From Anaerocolumna sp. AGMB13025 (GTDB lineage Bacteria > Bacillota > Clostridia > Lachnospirales > Lachnospiraceae), in NCBI RefSeq assembly GCF_029689925.1, contig NZ_CP121445.1, positions 1,853,001-1,917,000 of the forward strand: a stretch of DNA of 64,000 nucleotides, in the 5' to 3' direction. Both the position numbers and the translations under genes were made by a program. The notes below the pieces were generated by a model. The model had not been told where the DNA came from and did not search any database. It saw only the letters and a program-made list of their open reading frames with translations. Positions 8,125-17,099 of this stretch are shown in pieces (positions within the stretch are counted from its first letter, which is position 1; every line of letters begins with the position of its first letter).

Positions 8125-8877
8125 ATGCAGATAGTAACATTTAATATACGTTGTGATTACGGTCAGGACGGTGCGAATAACTTTGATAACCGTAAAGTGC
8201 TGATTGAAAAGAAAATAAAAGAAGAACAACCTGACATAATCTGTTTCCAGGAAGTGCTGCCCCATGTGGCACAATGGTTAAAAGAAAGTCTCACGGATTA
8301 TTATGTCCTAGGCTGCGGAAGAGACAAGGACCTTCAAAATGAGCAGACCAGTATTGCTTACCGCAAAGAGTTGTTTCACCTGGTGAAGATGGAAGTCTTC
8401 TGGTTATCGGATACACCGGATATTCCTGGCAGCCGCTATACAAATCAGAGTGAATGCCCGAGAACTTGTACGGTATTATATCTTTACGATATAAAGAAAG
8501 CCAGAGTCCTCCGGGTATACAATACTCACTTAGATCATATTGGCAGTGAAGCTAGAAGTCAGGGGCTTAAGCTTATCATGGATAAAATCAGCCAGACGGA
8601 TTATATGGGGAAGGTTCCTTTTATCCTCACTGGAGATTTTAATGCGCTGCCGGATTCAGAGGAGCTGGCTGTCTTAAATAATTATAAAGGTATTTATGAC
8701 TGTACTAAAACCATATCCGGCACCTTTCATGATTATGGCAGAGAAAAAATAGAAGAGAAGATAGATTATATTATTGCCGATAAAGCATTTAACTGTAAAG
8801 GGACAGTCAGATGGACGGACCAGGTAAACGGTGTTTACTTGTCCGATCATTATCCCGTAAGTACGGTATTGGAATAG
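8125..8877 (+). CDS. Endonuclease/exonuclease/phosphatase-family protein
   Basis: 250 aa, no signal peptide. It carries the metal-dependent EEP fold's motifs in order: FNIRCDYG.D at the N-terminus, DIICFQEV (metal-binding Glu, about residue 43), NTHLDHIG (catalytic His, about residue 135), GDFNALPDS (Asp/Asn pair, about residue 173) and the C-terminal LSDHYPV (Asp-His). EEP proteins cleave phosphodiesters in nucleic acids, lipids or small molecules. Many sugar-locus members have unknown substrates, and the role here is unknown. It starts 36 bases after the LacI stop with AAGGA 8 bases upstream, and a strong terminator follows at 8909. Confidence 0.85.
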   Translation: MQIVTFNIRCDYGQDGANNFDNRKVLIEKKIKEEQPDIICFQEVLPHVAQWLKESLTDYYVLGCGRDKDLQNEQTSIAYRKELFHLVKMEVFWLSDTPDIPGSRYTNQSECPRTCTVLYLYDIKKARVLRVYNTHLDHIGSEARSQGLKLIMDKISQTDYMGKVPFILTGDFNALPDSEELAVLNNYKGIYDCTKTISGTFHDYGREKIEEKIDYIIADKAFNCKGTVRWTDQVNGVYLSDHYPVSTVLE

Positions 8878-8908
8878 TAGTAACAGTTACCACAAGAAAG
8901 TTTCATAC

Positions 8909-8951
8909 AAAGCGTTGCAGATATCACTGATAAGATGACTGCAACGCTTTT
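8909..8951 (+). terminator. Rho-independent terminator
   Basis: AAAGCGTTGCAG pairs with CTGCAACGCTTT and is followed by TTATTTT. It ends the lacI-phosphohydrolase unit. Confidence 0.85.
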
Positions 8952-9020
8952 ATTTTAATATTTGTATACAGTTTCAAGGATACCCTTCTTTTGTGGATAT
9001 CATAATGAGAAAGGTATATT

Positions 9021-9332
9021 AGGAAAGGTTATAAAGTGATTATTAGGAAAGGTAAAATGTGATTATTAGTAAAGGTTAAAATGTGATTACTAGAAAAGGT
9101 TAAATGTGATTATTGGAAAAGGTTAAATGTGATTATTGGAAAAGGTTAAATGTGATTATTAGAAAAGGTTAAAATGTAATTACTAAAAAAGGTTAAAATG
9201 TAATTACTAGAAAAGGTTAAATGTGATTATTAGAAAAGGCTAAAATGTAATTACTAGAAAAGGTTAATTGTGATTATTAGAAAAGATTAAATGTGATTAT
9301 TAGAAAAGGTTAAAATGTAATTATTAGAAAAG
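9021..9332 (+). repeat. Tandem array, 23-24 bp unit, about 13 copies, each with an ATG-stop
   Basis: The unit is close to AGAAAAGGTTAAATGTGATT plus ATT or ACT. Nearly every copy holds an AAAGG Shine-Dalgarno-like run, 4-5 spacer bases, then ATG directly followed by TGA or TAA; one copy has TTG-TGA. There are no unique spacers and no cas genes, so it is not a CRISPR. Confidence 0.85.
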
Positions 9333-9637
9333 TAACAAAATTAATATAACAAGGTAACAATATTAATATACATACCAAGGATACGCATAAGAAGTAACAT
9401 TATTTATAAAAAGAGCTTACATAATTGATAGCTAAGATATCATAAAAAAATATAATGGCATTAACCAATGGTGAAAGAAACGATTGTACCCAAGTCAGTC
9501 AAATTATGTTAAATGAAGAAATGACTTGAATTAATAAAGAGCAGTGTGATAAGGTTAATGAAGGCTTTACCTTCACTAATTAATAAAAGCGTATACATAG
9601 GTGTAAGATAAATGAAACTATAAAAAACAGAAAAGGT

Positions 9638-9784
9638 TGCCGCAAAACGATTCTTACAACTAATCATTTTGTGGCAGTATCGCAGAGCTTGCGATATGCA
9701 ATGGTATTAGTGTGAAATAAAACATTTCACACTTCTTATTTGGGCAGTATCGCAAGCTAGCTTGCGATATGCATGGGTGTTAGT
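9638..9784 (+). promoter_or_regulatory. Structured 5' leader of the kinase gene (four hairpins; recurrent element)
   Basis: Hairpins in order: TGCCGCAAAACGATT with AATCATTTTGTGGCA (9638-9676); TATCGCA with TTGCGATA (9678-9696); AGTGTGAAAT with ATTTCACACT (9709-9733); and the perfect 22-bp palindrome TATCGCAAGC..GCTTGCGATA (9748-9769). It ends in GCATGGGTGTTAGT and the ATG. The skeleton GTGGCAGTATCGC..GCGATATGCAATGGGTG recurs at 22923-23033 and 58200-58367. Function unknown. Confidence 0.65.
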
Positions 9785-11491
9785 ATGAAAAAATTAAGAT
9801 CACAGATATTGATATGGATGGTTGTCCTGATTGTTCCGCTGCTGGCAGTATTGGCAGCCTATAATATATATACCCTGAAAATTCTGAATAAACAGGTAGC
9901 GGCAAATAACAGCGATATTATATCAATTTATGAAAAACCGGTAGTTCAGGATATGGACTATATCAGCTATTCCATGGCCAATGCTATGGCTAATAACTCC
10001 AGTATGCTCCAGTTAAATTATGCAGCAGGATATATGGAAGCTTATATCTGCTGTAATGATATTGCTTCGGATTTTAAAGCTTTGGTCCGGTCGGAACTAG
10101 AAGGTCTTGCAGCCTTAGGGATCAGTAGTCCCAAACATAAGCTTACCAGAATGGTCTACTCGGATGCAGGAAAATATACATATAATGAAAAAGGTGAATT
10201 GAATAATTATTTAGCCTTACTTATGCAGGATGAGGAATGTTACAAGGCGGGCTGGCAGCTGCTTTCTCTGACCAAGAGGGATTACCTGGTAAGAATACTA
10301 AAAAATAATAACGTCTACGTCATAATGGTAATTGATTTTTCCCTTATGACTACACCCCAGAAAGAAGCCGATGAGGTAGAAAGCGGATATCTTGTCTATA
10401 CCACCAAAAGTAATGCCGCTTTAACCATGAAAAAATTTATCAAAGAAAATGATATTGAACTTAAATATTCCTCCGGTGGCTATTATATCTCTGGCAGTAA
10501 AGCCAATCATTATATGATAGTACAAAAAGATTTTCCCTATGCAGGTATCAGACAGTTTTATGTCAGCCCCTATAAAGGCGCTGTCAGATATCTGGATGTG
10601 GTACAGATCTTGCTGATGATTATCACCATAGGCAGTGCTTGTTTTATACCGGTGGGCTTTTATTATATGAAAAAAACACTGTTTAATCCCATGGAATCCA
10701 TGATAACAACCATGGAATCCATCGGCTCCGGCCAAGCAGATGCTCATATGGATGAAAACTATAAAATAGCGGAATTTTTACAGGTGAAAGATACCTTTAA
10801 TGCAATGGTGGATAAAATCAAGGAATTAAAAATCAATGCTTATGAACAGGAGCTGCAATATAAAAATGTCCAGATGCAGTATTTACAGATTCAGATCCGC
10901 CCTCATTTCTTTTTAAATTGTCTGAAAAACATATATGCAATGGCCAATCAGAAACAGTATGACTCCATACAGGAGATGATTCTTTTGCTGTCCCAGTATC
11001 TGAGAAGCCTGTTTCAAATCAATCCGTCTCTGATCAGTATAGAAGAGGAAATAAAAGGCGTGAATACTTACATTGCGTTACAGCAGATGTGCCAGTCAGA
11101 ACCGCCCCAATGTAAGATTGATGTGGACCCGGAACTTTGGCAGTTTAGTATACCTACTTTGTCAATCATTACTTTCATTGAAAATTCTGTGAAATACGGT
11201 GGAGTGTCTGATAAACGGCTGATGATTTCAATCCGGGTGTCAAAGCTGATCAGTGAGACTGATTCTTATGTATGTATTACGATTTTAGATAACGGACCGG
11301 GATTTCCCAGTGATGGATTAAATACCTCAGAAGAACCCTATGATGAGAATTCCAAGGAACATATCGGCATTATTAATATCAAAAAGCGGATTGAATTATT
11401 ATATCATGGAGAAGGAACCCTCCTTTTTAGCAATTCAAACGGAGCATGTGTAGAAATCTATATTCCAATGGACCAAAACGAGGTGAATTAA
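9785..11491 (+). CDS. YesM-type sensor histidine kinase
   Basis: 568 aa membrane kinase. A first transmembrane helix (about residues 8-28) and a second near 275-298 flank an extracellular sensor domain; a HAMP-like linker follows. The His_kinase domain has RPHFFLNCLKNIYAM (phosphorylated His374), and the HATPase region has the N-box FIENSVKYGG and the G-box DNGPGFPSDG. The next gene, one base after the stop, is the matching AraC-type response regulator. Pairs of this sort usually control adjacent sugar importers, here probably the operon at 13362. ATG 9785 is preferred (GGGTG five bases upstream, then MKKLRSQILIW). An in-frame ATG at 9773 adds MGVS and lies inside the conserved leader sequence. 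Confidence 0.9.
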   Translation: MKKLRSQILIWMVVLIVPLLAVLAAYNIYTLKILNKQVAANNSDIISIYEKPVVQDMDYISYSMANAMANNSSMLQLNYAAGYMEAYICCNDIASDFKALVRSELEGLAALGISSPKHKLTRMVYSDAGKYTYNEKGELNNYLALLMQDEECYKAGWQLLSLTKRDYLVRILKNNNVYVIMVIDFSLMTTPQKEADEVESGYLVYTTKSNAALTMKKFIKENDIELKYSSGGYYISGSKANHYMIVQKDFPYAGIRQFYVSPYKGAVRYLDVVQILLMIITIGSACFIPVGFYYMKKTLFNPMESMITTMESIGSGQADAHMDENYKIAEFLQVKDTFNAMVDKIKELKINAYEQELQYKNVQMQYLQIQIRPHFFLNCLKNIYAMANQKQYDSIQEMILLLSQYLRSLFQINPSLISIEEEIKGVNTYIALQQMCQSEPPQCKIDVDPELWQFSIPTLSIITFIENSVKYGGVSDKRLMISIRVSKLISETDSYVCITILDNGPGFPSDGLNTSEEPYDENSKEHIGIINIKKRIELLYHGEGTLLFSNSNGACVEIYIPMDQNEVN

Positions 11492-11492
11492 G

Positions 11493-13094
11493 ATGACAGT
11501 ATTAGTGGTAGATGATCATATCAGTGTAGTAAGTGGCTTGGTATTTGGAATAGACTGGAAGAAGCTTGGGATTACAAAAGTATTAAAAGCTTATAATGCC
11601 AGCGAGGCAAAAAAAATCATAAGCAGTCAGACCGTTGATATTCTGTTATGTGATATTGAGATGCCGGTAGAAGACGGACTAAGTCTTTTTAACTGGGTTA
11701 AGGAAAATAATTACCCCCTGGAATGTATTTTCTTAACTTCCCATGCGGATTTTATATATGCCAAGGAAGCTCTGCGGCTGGGAAGCTTTGATTATATCTT
11801 GCAGCCAGTCAGGTATGAGGAAATTGAGAAAACCCTTGAAAAGGTTATGGATAAAATAAGGATTACCAGAAAAAAGGAAGAAATGGCCTACTGCGGTGAC
11901 CTGATTCAGAAAAGAAAGAACATATTCCTGGATGCGGTGCTGCAACGGTTCTTTTGTGAGAGCGGCTTTTCTCAGGAACAGGCTGTACAGGATCTGAAAA
12001 ACCTTGGTATCGCTGTAAAGGAAACAGAAAATAGTTTTGTTATATACCTGCAAATCCAAAAAGCGAGTCCGGTAATTAGAGACTGGGACAGTGATCTGAT
12101 TAAATATACCATAGAAAATATTCTGGGGGAACTGGTATCCGGATATGGCTATGGTATCCTGGTATATACAAAATCAGTCAGGAATTTTGTGGTTTACATC
12201 TATAAGAAAGAACCTTGTAATATTGAAAAAGAAATTATTTGTACCCAGTTAAAACATTTTACCCAAATTTATAAGGAATACTGCGGCTGTGAAACTACCT
12301 GCTATCTTCTGTCCTGTAACAGTATCAGGGAATTAAAGTCATTGGTAGATAAATTAGAACTAATTAAGTCCAATGACGTAATACGCAAGCAAGGGGTTAT
12401 AGATGGTGACTTAGAAAGTCAGGAAAAATCCGGCGGGGAAGAAATAAAGAGTTTTTTTGATAAGATGGGAACTCTGACTAAGAATAATTTATACGAAAAG
12501 ATCTGTGATGATGCAATAGCACTATTAGACGAGCTGTCCGGAGAAAAACAGATGAATGCGGATATCCTGATTCGTTTTTATCAGGATTTTTTAAGGGTAA
12601 TGTATCTGTCGGCGGATAAATACGGCATTTCCTCTTCTGAAATCTTTGAAGAGGATACCGAACGGGAACGGTCCTTAAAAGCCTATGCTTCTGTTGAGGA
12701 GATGAAATGGCTGATAAAATATATTACTGCCTTCTTCAATGAAAAATGTGCTTCAGAGGAAAAGCAGAAAACCCAAATTGATTATATACTGCAGTATATC
12801 AGAAGTAATATTGAGTCAGATATACGCCGAACCGATATAGCAGAGGCAGTACACTTAAATCCCAATTATGTTTCCAGATTATTTAAAAATGAGATGGGAA
12901 AATCCTTAAAGGAATACATTATGGAGGAGAAGATGGTATTAGCCAGGGAACTGGTGAGAAATACCAAGCTGTCGATCAGTGTTATTACAATGAAAGTCGG
13001 GTATAACAACTTTTCTTATTTTGCACAGGTTTATAAGAAAATTAACGGTCTGCCTCCGGTTGAGGACAGGGAAATAAACGGCAGGCACCATTAA
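11493..13094 (+). CDS. AraC-type response regulator (YesN-like)
   Basis: 533 aa. The receiver domain spans residues 1-120 (VLVVDDH; phosphoacceptor Asp54 in LLCDIEMP; FLTSHADF; DYILQPV). A roughly 250-residue middle region of this response-regulator subfamily follows, and the C-terminal double helix-turn-helix of the AraC family covers about 425-525 (IRRTDIAEAVHLNPNYVSRLFKNEMGKSLKEYI; VGYNNFSYFAQVYKKING). The GAGGTGA ribosome site overlaps the end of the kinase gene, so the two are translationally linked. The last residues, PPVEDREINGRHH, depart from the usual TPSEYR ending, a small C-terminal drift. Probable target: the importer genes just downstream. Confidence 0.92.
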   Translation: MTVLVVDDHISVVSGLVFGIDWKKLGITKVLKAYNASEAKKIISSQTVDILLCDIEMPVEDGLSLFNWVKENNYPLECIFLTSHADFIYAKEALRLGSFDYILQPVRYEEIEKTLEKVMDKIRITRKKEEMAYCGDLIQKRKNIFLDAVLQRFFCESGFSQEQAVQDLKNLGIAVKETENSFVIYLQIQKASPVIRDWDSDLIKYTIENILGELVSGYGYGILVYTKSVRNFVVYIYKKEPCNIEKEIICTQLKHFTQIYKEYCGCETTCYLLSCNSIRELKSLVDKLELIKSNDVIRKQGVIDGDLESQEKSGGEEIKSFFDKMGTLTKNNLYEKICDDAIALLDELSGEKQMNADILIRFYQDFLRVMYLSADKYGISSSEIFEEDTERERSLKAYASVEEMKWLIKYITAFFNEKCASEEKQKTQIDYILQYIRSNIESDIRRTDIAEAVHLNPNYVSRLFKNEMGKSLKEYIMEEKMVLARELVRNTKLSISVITMKVGYNNFSYFAQVYKKINGLPPVEDREINGRHH

Positions 13095-13203
13095 AGTGAA
13101 GTTACAAAGCTGCAAAAGAAGAAAGAAATCTATGTTGTGTATAAAGCATTGCCATCAATAAGCGGACCTGGAGGAAGTACTTGCAAATCAATAGTTAACC
13201 TGG

Positions 13204-13242
13204 AAAATGTAACATTTCCGATAGTGGAATGTTACATTTTTT
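13204..13242 (+). terminator. Rho-independent terminator after the two-component genes
   Basis: AAAATGTAACATT and AATGTTACATTTT form a 13-bp stem that ends in a T-run. It separates the regulator pair from the importer operon. Confidence 0.85.
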
Positions 13243-13361
13243 AAGGAAGTACAAGCCTATGGCAAAAGAGCTTACATTTTTAATGATAAGTAGGCACAGG
13301 AAAGGTAGTCCATACTAGGAGGCTTTATTATAATAATAACATCAAATCAAGGAGGAAGGTT

Positions 13362-14882
13362 ATGAAAAGTAAAAAACTTTTGGCTGTATTATTAATCGCA
13401 GTCATGACATGTACCTTATTAAGCGGATGCGGGGGAGCTGATAAAAGCACATCCAAAGACAGCAGTACATCAGGGGGAAGTGCTGCAAATACCGACAGTA
13501 AAGACGGCGAAGAACCATATACCGTTACAATCTATGCACCTTATGATGCAACAACCGAAGAGTGCAAAGCAGTTTCTGAAAAGGTAAGTGAAATTTCAAG
13601 GGAATTAATCAATTGCAATGTGGAATTAGTCAGAGGGGTAACAAAGGATCAGTTGAATTTAGCCTTAACCTCAGGTGAAAAATTGGATCTCTTTTATGCA
13701 TTTCCCTGGGAAGTATCTTTGTCCAGTATGGTTGCCAGCAACGAAGTGGTTAAAATGGATGATTTACTGACCCAGTACGCACCGGATACAAAGAATAGCA
13801 TTTCAAAGGATGACTGGGCTTGTGTTACGGTAAATGGCGGTATTTATGGTATACCGATGAATAAGGATAAAGCCCAGGCCAGAGGCTTTGAAATGAATAA
13901 AAAGATTGCCGATGAATTAGGAATCGATTATAGTAAGCCAATTACCTACAAAGAACTGGAAGCAGATTTACAAAAGGTAAAAGAAGCTTATCCGGATATG
14001 TATCCTTGTGTACCAAATGGCGGAAGCATGAACTTCCCGACCTGGTCCTGTGACGTACTTGGAGACAGTCTTGGCGTATTAGAAAACTGCCTTACGGATA
14101 GTACAACCGTAGTCAATCTGTTTGATACGGATTCTTTTAAGGAATATTGTTCTTATATTTATAAATGGGTACAGGACGGACTTATGATGCCGGATGGTGC
14201 CAATACAGATGAAAGTTATGCAACGTATATTGGTTCTGGCGTTGGTTTTGGTACCTTCACACCGCTGAAAGCAGGTTTTGAAGCAGAAGAATCCAGAAAA
14301 TGCGGCGTAGAAATTGCTACAGTTCAATTATTTGATGCCCATTCCACAACTTCTATGGTTAACGCATGCTGGAGTATTGCCGGAAACAGTGAGAAACCGG
14401 AAAAAGCCATGGAAATGCTTAATTTAATGTATACAAACCCGGATATTGCTAATTTGTTTATCAATGGAATTGAAGGAAACAACTATAAATTCGTAGATAA
14501 AGAAAATAATATAATTGATTATGTGGATGGGGTTGATTCCTCCACTTCCAATTACTCCGTAGTAGGATGGGCATGGCCAAACGAACAGATTACTTATGTT
14601 TGGAAAGGTGACCAGCCGGATGTCTGGAAACAGCTCAGTGACTTTAATGCCTCTGCTCATTCTTCACCGGCCAAAGGTTTTGTATTTAATAATGAGAATG
14701 TTTTAAATGAAATAACTGCCTGCAACAATGTAATTGATAAGTATGAAAATGGTTTAATAACCGGATGCCTAAATCCTGAAACAGCCATTCCTAAGATGAA
14801 TGAAGAACTAAAAGCAGCCGGAATCGATACAATTTTAACGGAAAAACAGACTCAATTAAATGTTTGGTTAGCCGGAAAGTAA
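13362..14882 (+). CDS. Extracellular sugar-binding lipoprotein of ABC importer
   Basis: 506 aa. The signal peptide ends in LLSGC with lipidated Cys23, followed by a Ser/Gly/Lys linker to about residue 48. The solute-binding domain includes YTVTIYAPYDATTEECKAVSEKV, GEKLDLFYAFPWEV and DWACVTVNGGIYGIPMNKD. Its C-terminus, ELKAAGIDTILTEKQTQLNVW, matches the DUF3502-type tail of the 4734 protein. GGAGG lies 6 bases before the ATG. It heads the operon with the permeases at 15024 and 15978; a folded intercistronic segment follows. The downstream GH1 gene suggests beta-linked glucose oligomers, but the ligand is not shown by the sequence. Confidence 0.9.
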   Translation: MKSKKLLAVLLIAVMTCTLLSGCGGADKSTSKDSSTSGGSAANTDSKDGEEPYTVTIYAPYDATTEECKAVSEKVSEISRELINCNVELVRGVTKDQLNLALTSGEKLDLFYAFPWEVSLSSMVASNEVVKMDDLLTQYAPDTKNSISKDDWACVTVNGGIYGIPMNKDKAQARGFEMNKKIADELGIDYSKPITYKELEADLQKVKEAYPDMYPCVPNGGSMNFPTWSCDVLGDSLGVLENCLTDSTTVVNLFDTDSFKEYCSYIYKWVQDGLMMPDGANTDESYATYIGSGVGFGTFTPLKAGFEAEESRKCGVEIATVQLFDAHSTTSMVNACWSIAGNSEKPEKAMEMLNLMYTNPDIANLFINGIEGNNYKFVDKENNIIDYVDGVDSSTSNYSVVGWAWPNEQITYVWKGDQPDVWKQLSDFNASAHSSPAKGFVFNNENVLNEITACNNVIDKYENGLITGCLNPETAIPKMNEELKAAGIDTILTEKQTQLNVWLAGK

Positions 14883-14906
14883 TACCCTGGTATAAATAAC
14901 AGAAAT

Positions 14907-14999
14907 AGGTTGCTGCAAATTTTAAAATCGTCCTGCCGGGGGAGAAAGTTAATGGGACTCTCCACCTGGTAAGATAACTTGATTTTTTTGCAGCAGCCT
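14907..14999 (+). promoter_or_regulatory. Intercistronic hairpin between binding-protein and permease genes
   Basis: AGGTTGCTGCAAA (14907-14919) pairs with TTTGCAGCAGCCT (14987-14999), enclosing an inner CCGGGGGAGA/TCTCC hairpin; TTTATTTT follows. It may be a partial terminator or 3' stabiliser giving more binding-protein than permease mRNA. Confidence 0.6.
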
Positions 15000-15023
15000 T
15001 TATTTTCACAGCGAGGTAAAAAT

Positions 15024-15965
15024 ATGCACACAAAATCAAAAAAATCACCGGTTACCGGTTTAAAAAAACTGAAAAAGTTTCTGCCGTTATATTTGATGAT
15101 GGTACCGGGGCTAATTTATCTGATGATTAATAACTATATGCCAATGACCGGTATTGTCCTTGCTTTTAAGAAATATGACATGAAAAAAGGGATGTACTTA
15201 AGTCCGAATATTGGTTTAAAGAATTTCGAATTCCTGTTTAAAACGAAGGATGCATTTACCATTACCAGAAATACCTTAGGTTATAATCTGGTTTTTATTA
15301 TACTTGGTACTTTAGTAGCAATTATTATGGCAATTTTGTTAAATGAAATTAAAAATGAAAAGGCAAAGAAATCTTATCAGACATTGATCTTAATACCATA
15401 TCTGATATCTATTGTGGTAGTTAGTTATATCGTATATGGTTTTTTAAATACACAGAGTGGATTTATTAATAACTCAATCTTAGAAAAACTGGGAATGAAT
15501 ACAATTTCCTGGTATTCAGAAGCAAAATACTGGCCTTATATTCTGGTATTTGTCCACATTTGGAAAGTATTTGGCTACAGCTGCATTATTTATTATGCGA
15601 CTCTGATTGGTATCGATAAAGGCTTCTATGAAGCTGCGGTTATTGATGGTGCTACCTTCTGGCAGCAGATAAAATATATTACCCTGCCGGGGTTAAAAAC
15701 TACGATCATTACCCTGACATTAATGTCTGTGGGCAGGATTTTTTATTCGGATTTCGGATTGTTTTATCAGGTGCCCATGAACAGCGGCGCATTGATTGAT
15801 GTTACCAATACAATAGATACTTATGTCTACCGTGGCCTTACCCAGCAGAACAATATCGGTATGGCGGCAGCAGCAGGCTTGTACCAGTCCCTGGTTGGTT
15901 TTGTTCTAGTTCTGACTGCGAATTATATTGTTCGGAAAATCAGTAAGGAAAATGCATTATTTTAG
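15024..15965 (+). CDS. ABC sugar importer permease, LplB type
   Basis: 313 aa, six membrane segments, CUT1 family. Typical features are FLPLYLMMVPGLIYLMINNYMPMTG at the N-terminus, the EAA loop EAAVIDGATFWQQIKYITLPG and the terminal ENALF. Start ATG 15024 follows GCGAGGT at 7 bases; the longer frame from 14979 would begin inside the intercistronic stem and has no ribosome site. It pairs with the permease 12 bases downstream and with the binding protein at 13362. No ATPase gene is present. Confidence 0.9.
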   Translation: MHTKSKKSPVTGLKKLKKFLPLYLMMVPGLIYLMINNYMPMTGIVLAFKKYDMKKGMYLSPNIGLKNFEFLFKTKDAFTITRNTLGYNLVFIILGTLVAIIMAILLNEIKNEKAKKSYQTLILIPYLISIVVVSYIVYGFLNTQSGFINNSILEKLGMNTISWYSEAKYWPYILVFVHIWKVFGYSCIIYYATLIGIDKGFYEAAVIDGATFWQQIKYITLPGLKTTIITLTLMSVGRIFYSDFGLFYQVPMNSGALIDVTNTIDTYVYRGLTQQNNIGMAAAAGLYQSLVGFVLVLTANYIVRKISKENALF

Positions 15966-15977
15966 GAGGATAATCAA

Positions 15978-16856
15978 ATGGTAAAAAATGATAGAGGGTT
16001 CCAAGTTGCAGTTAATATAATTATGATTATCCTGTGTCTGATCTGTGTGTGTCCTTTTCTGCTGTTAATCAGTTCTTCCCTGACAGCAGATAATGAATTA
16101 GTGAAAAACGGTTATTCCTTTATTCCTAAAAAACTGGATCTGACAGCATATAAATATTTGATTTTCGGCTCAAAGTCAATCATAAGAGGTTATGGGATAT
16201 CCATCTTAGTAACGGTTACCGGTACTTTTTGCAGTCTGGTGCTTACTACCTTATTTGCTTATCCTTTGTCAAGAAAGAATCTGCCGGGCAGAAACTTCTT
16301 CGCGTTCTTTATTTTCTTTACGATGCTGTTTAATGGAGGGCTGGTTCCTACCTATATTATGTGGACCCAGATATTCCATATTAAAAATACGATTTGGGCT
16401 TTGATTGTTCCGGGGCTTCTTATGAATGCCTTTAACGTAATTATGATGAGGTCATATCTGACTACTAACATACCGGAAGAGGTCATCGAGGCAGCAAAAG
16501 CAGACGGTGCAGGGGAAGTCAAAACTTTGCTCCAAATCGTACTGCCTATGTCAAAACCAATTATGGCCACCCTGGTGTTATTAATTGGTCTTGGCTATTG
16601 GAATGACTGGCTGAATGGTTTGTATTATCTGAATAATGATAGTTTATATAGTATACAGGTACTGCTCAATAAGATGTTACAAAATGTGGAGATGATTAAA
16701 AATGCAGCTTCTTCCGGAGCGGCAACCATGAAGCTTCCTTCTACCTCCATAAGGATGGCAGTAGCAGTTATCGGAGCCTTGCCGGTGTTAATTATCTATC
16801 CCTTCTTTCAGAAATACTTTGTAAAGGGAATTGTGGTTGGTGCGGTAAAAGGTTAA
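15978..16856 (+). CDS. ABC sugar importer permease, YtcP type
   Basis: 292 aa, six membrane segments beginning VNIIMIILCLICVCPFLLLISSS. The EAA loop is EAAKADGAGEVKTLLQIVLPMSKP and the C-terminus is FVKGIVVGAVKG. AGGAGG sits 8 bases before the ATG, directly on the stop of the partner permease. It forms the membrane pore of the second importer together with the 15024 product. Confidence 0.92.
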   Translation: MVKNDRGFQVAVNIIMIILCLICVCPFLLLISSSLTADNELVKNGYSFIPKKLDLTAYKYLIFGSKSIIRGYGISILVTVTGTFCSLVLTTLFAYPLSRKNLPGRNFFAFFIFFTMLFNGGLVPTYIMWTQIFHIKNTIWALIVPGLLMNAFNVIMMRSYLTTNIPEEVIEAAKADGAGEVKTLLQIVLPMSKPIMATLVLLIGLGYWNDWLNGLYYLNNDSLYSIQVLLNKMLQNVEMIKNAASSGAATMKLPSTSIRMAVAVIGALPVLIIYPFFQKYFVKGIVVGAVKG

Positions 16857-16920
16857 TAAATAATAATTTAAAGATATAGTTAAAGGATAGTATTTAACAG
16901 CAATTACTAAAGTAAGCTTT

Positions 16921-17055
16921 CTTAATTGTGAAACAATACAGTTTTTTGAATAAACCATACAATTAGTAGGTATTTAATAATTTCAGTTGCCCTCTTGGCA
17001 AGATTTAGCTTTAAAAATGTGTTAATTGTATGGTTTATAGAAACAATAATTAAGT
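16921..17055. mobile_element. MITE-like element, copy 1 (degenerate)
   Basis: It aligns with 49766-49861 and with the reverse complement of 49950-50102. Shared blocks are AATTGTGAAAC, GTTTTTTGAATA, CCATACAATTA, CAGTTGCCCT and GGCAAGATTTAGC. Inner arms TAAACCATACAATTA (16951-16965) and TAATTGTATGGTTTA (17023-17037) are perfect inverted repeats; the outer ends are eroded. No coding capacity. Confidence 0.7.
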
Positions 17056-17099
17056 TTTGTTATTGCCAGAATAACAAAATTACACGAAGGGAGAAAATT

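Larger units (their letters stand above)
8878..9784. other. 900-bp intergenic region with tandem array and structured leader
   Basis: It contains the terminator at 8909, a 13-unit tandem array (9021-9332), an AT-rich stretch with a small TTAATGAAGG..CCTTCACTAA hairpin near 9553, and the four-hairpin leader ahead of the kinase gene (9638-9784). No gene was found. Confidence 0.7.

Noticed and set aside
9021-9332. Possible CRISPR array
   Set aside because: Units are contiguous 23-24 bp near-repeats without unique spacers, and no cas genes are in the window. The same applies to the arrays at 4509, 22661 and 41500.
9634-9784. Known riboswitch class (c-di-GMP, T-box, cobalamin)
   Set aside because: The hairpins lack the conserved loops of the classes I know; left as an unassigned structured leader.
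16995-17099. N-terminal extension of the GH1 enzyme
   Set aside because: It would begin inside a MITE-like element and lacks a ribosome site; normal GH1 length and sequence begin at 17100.
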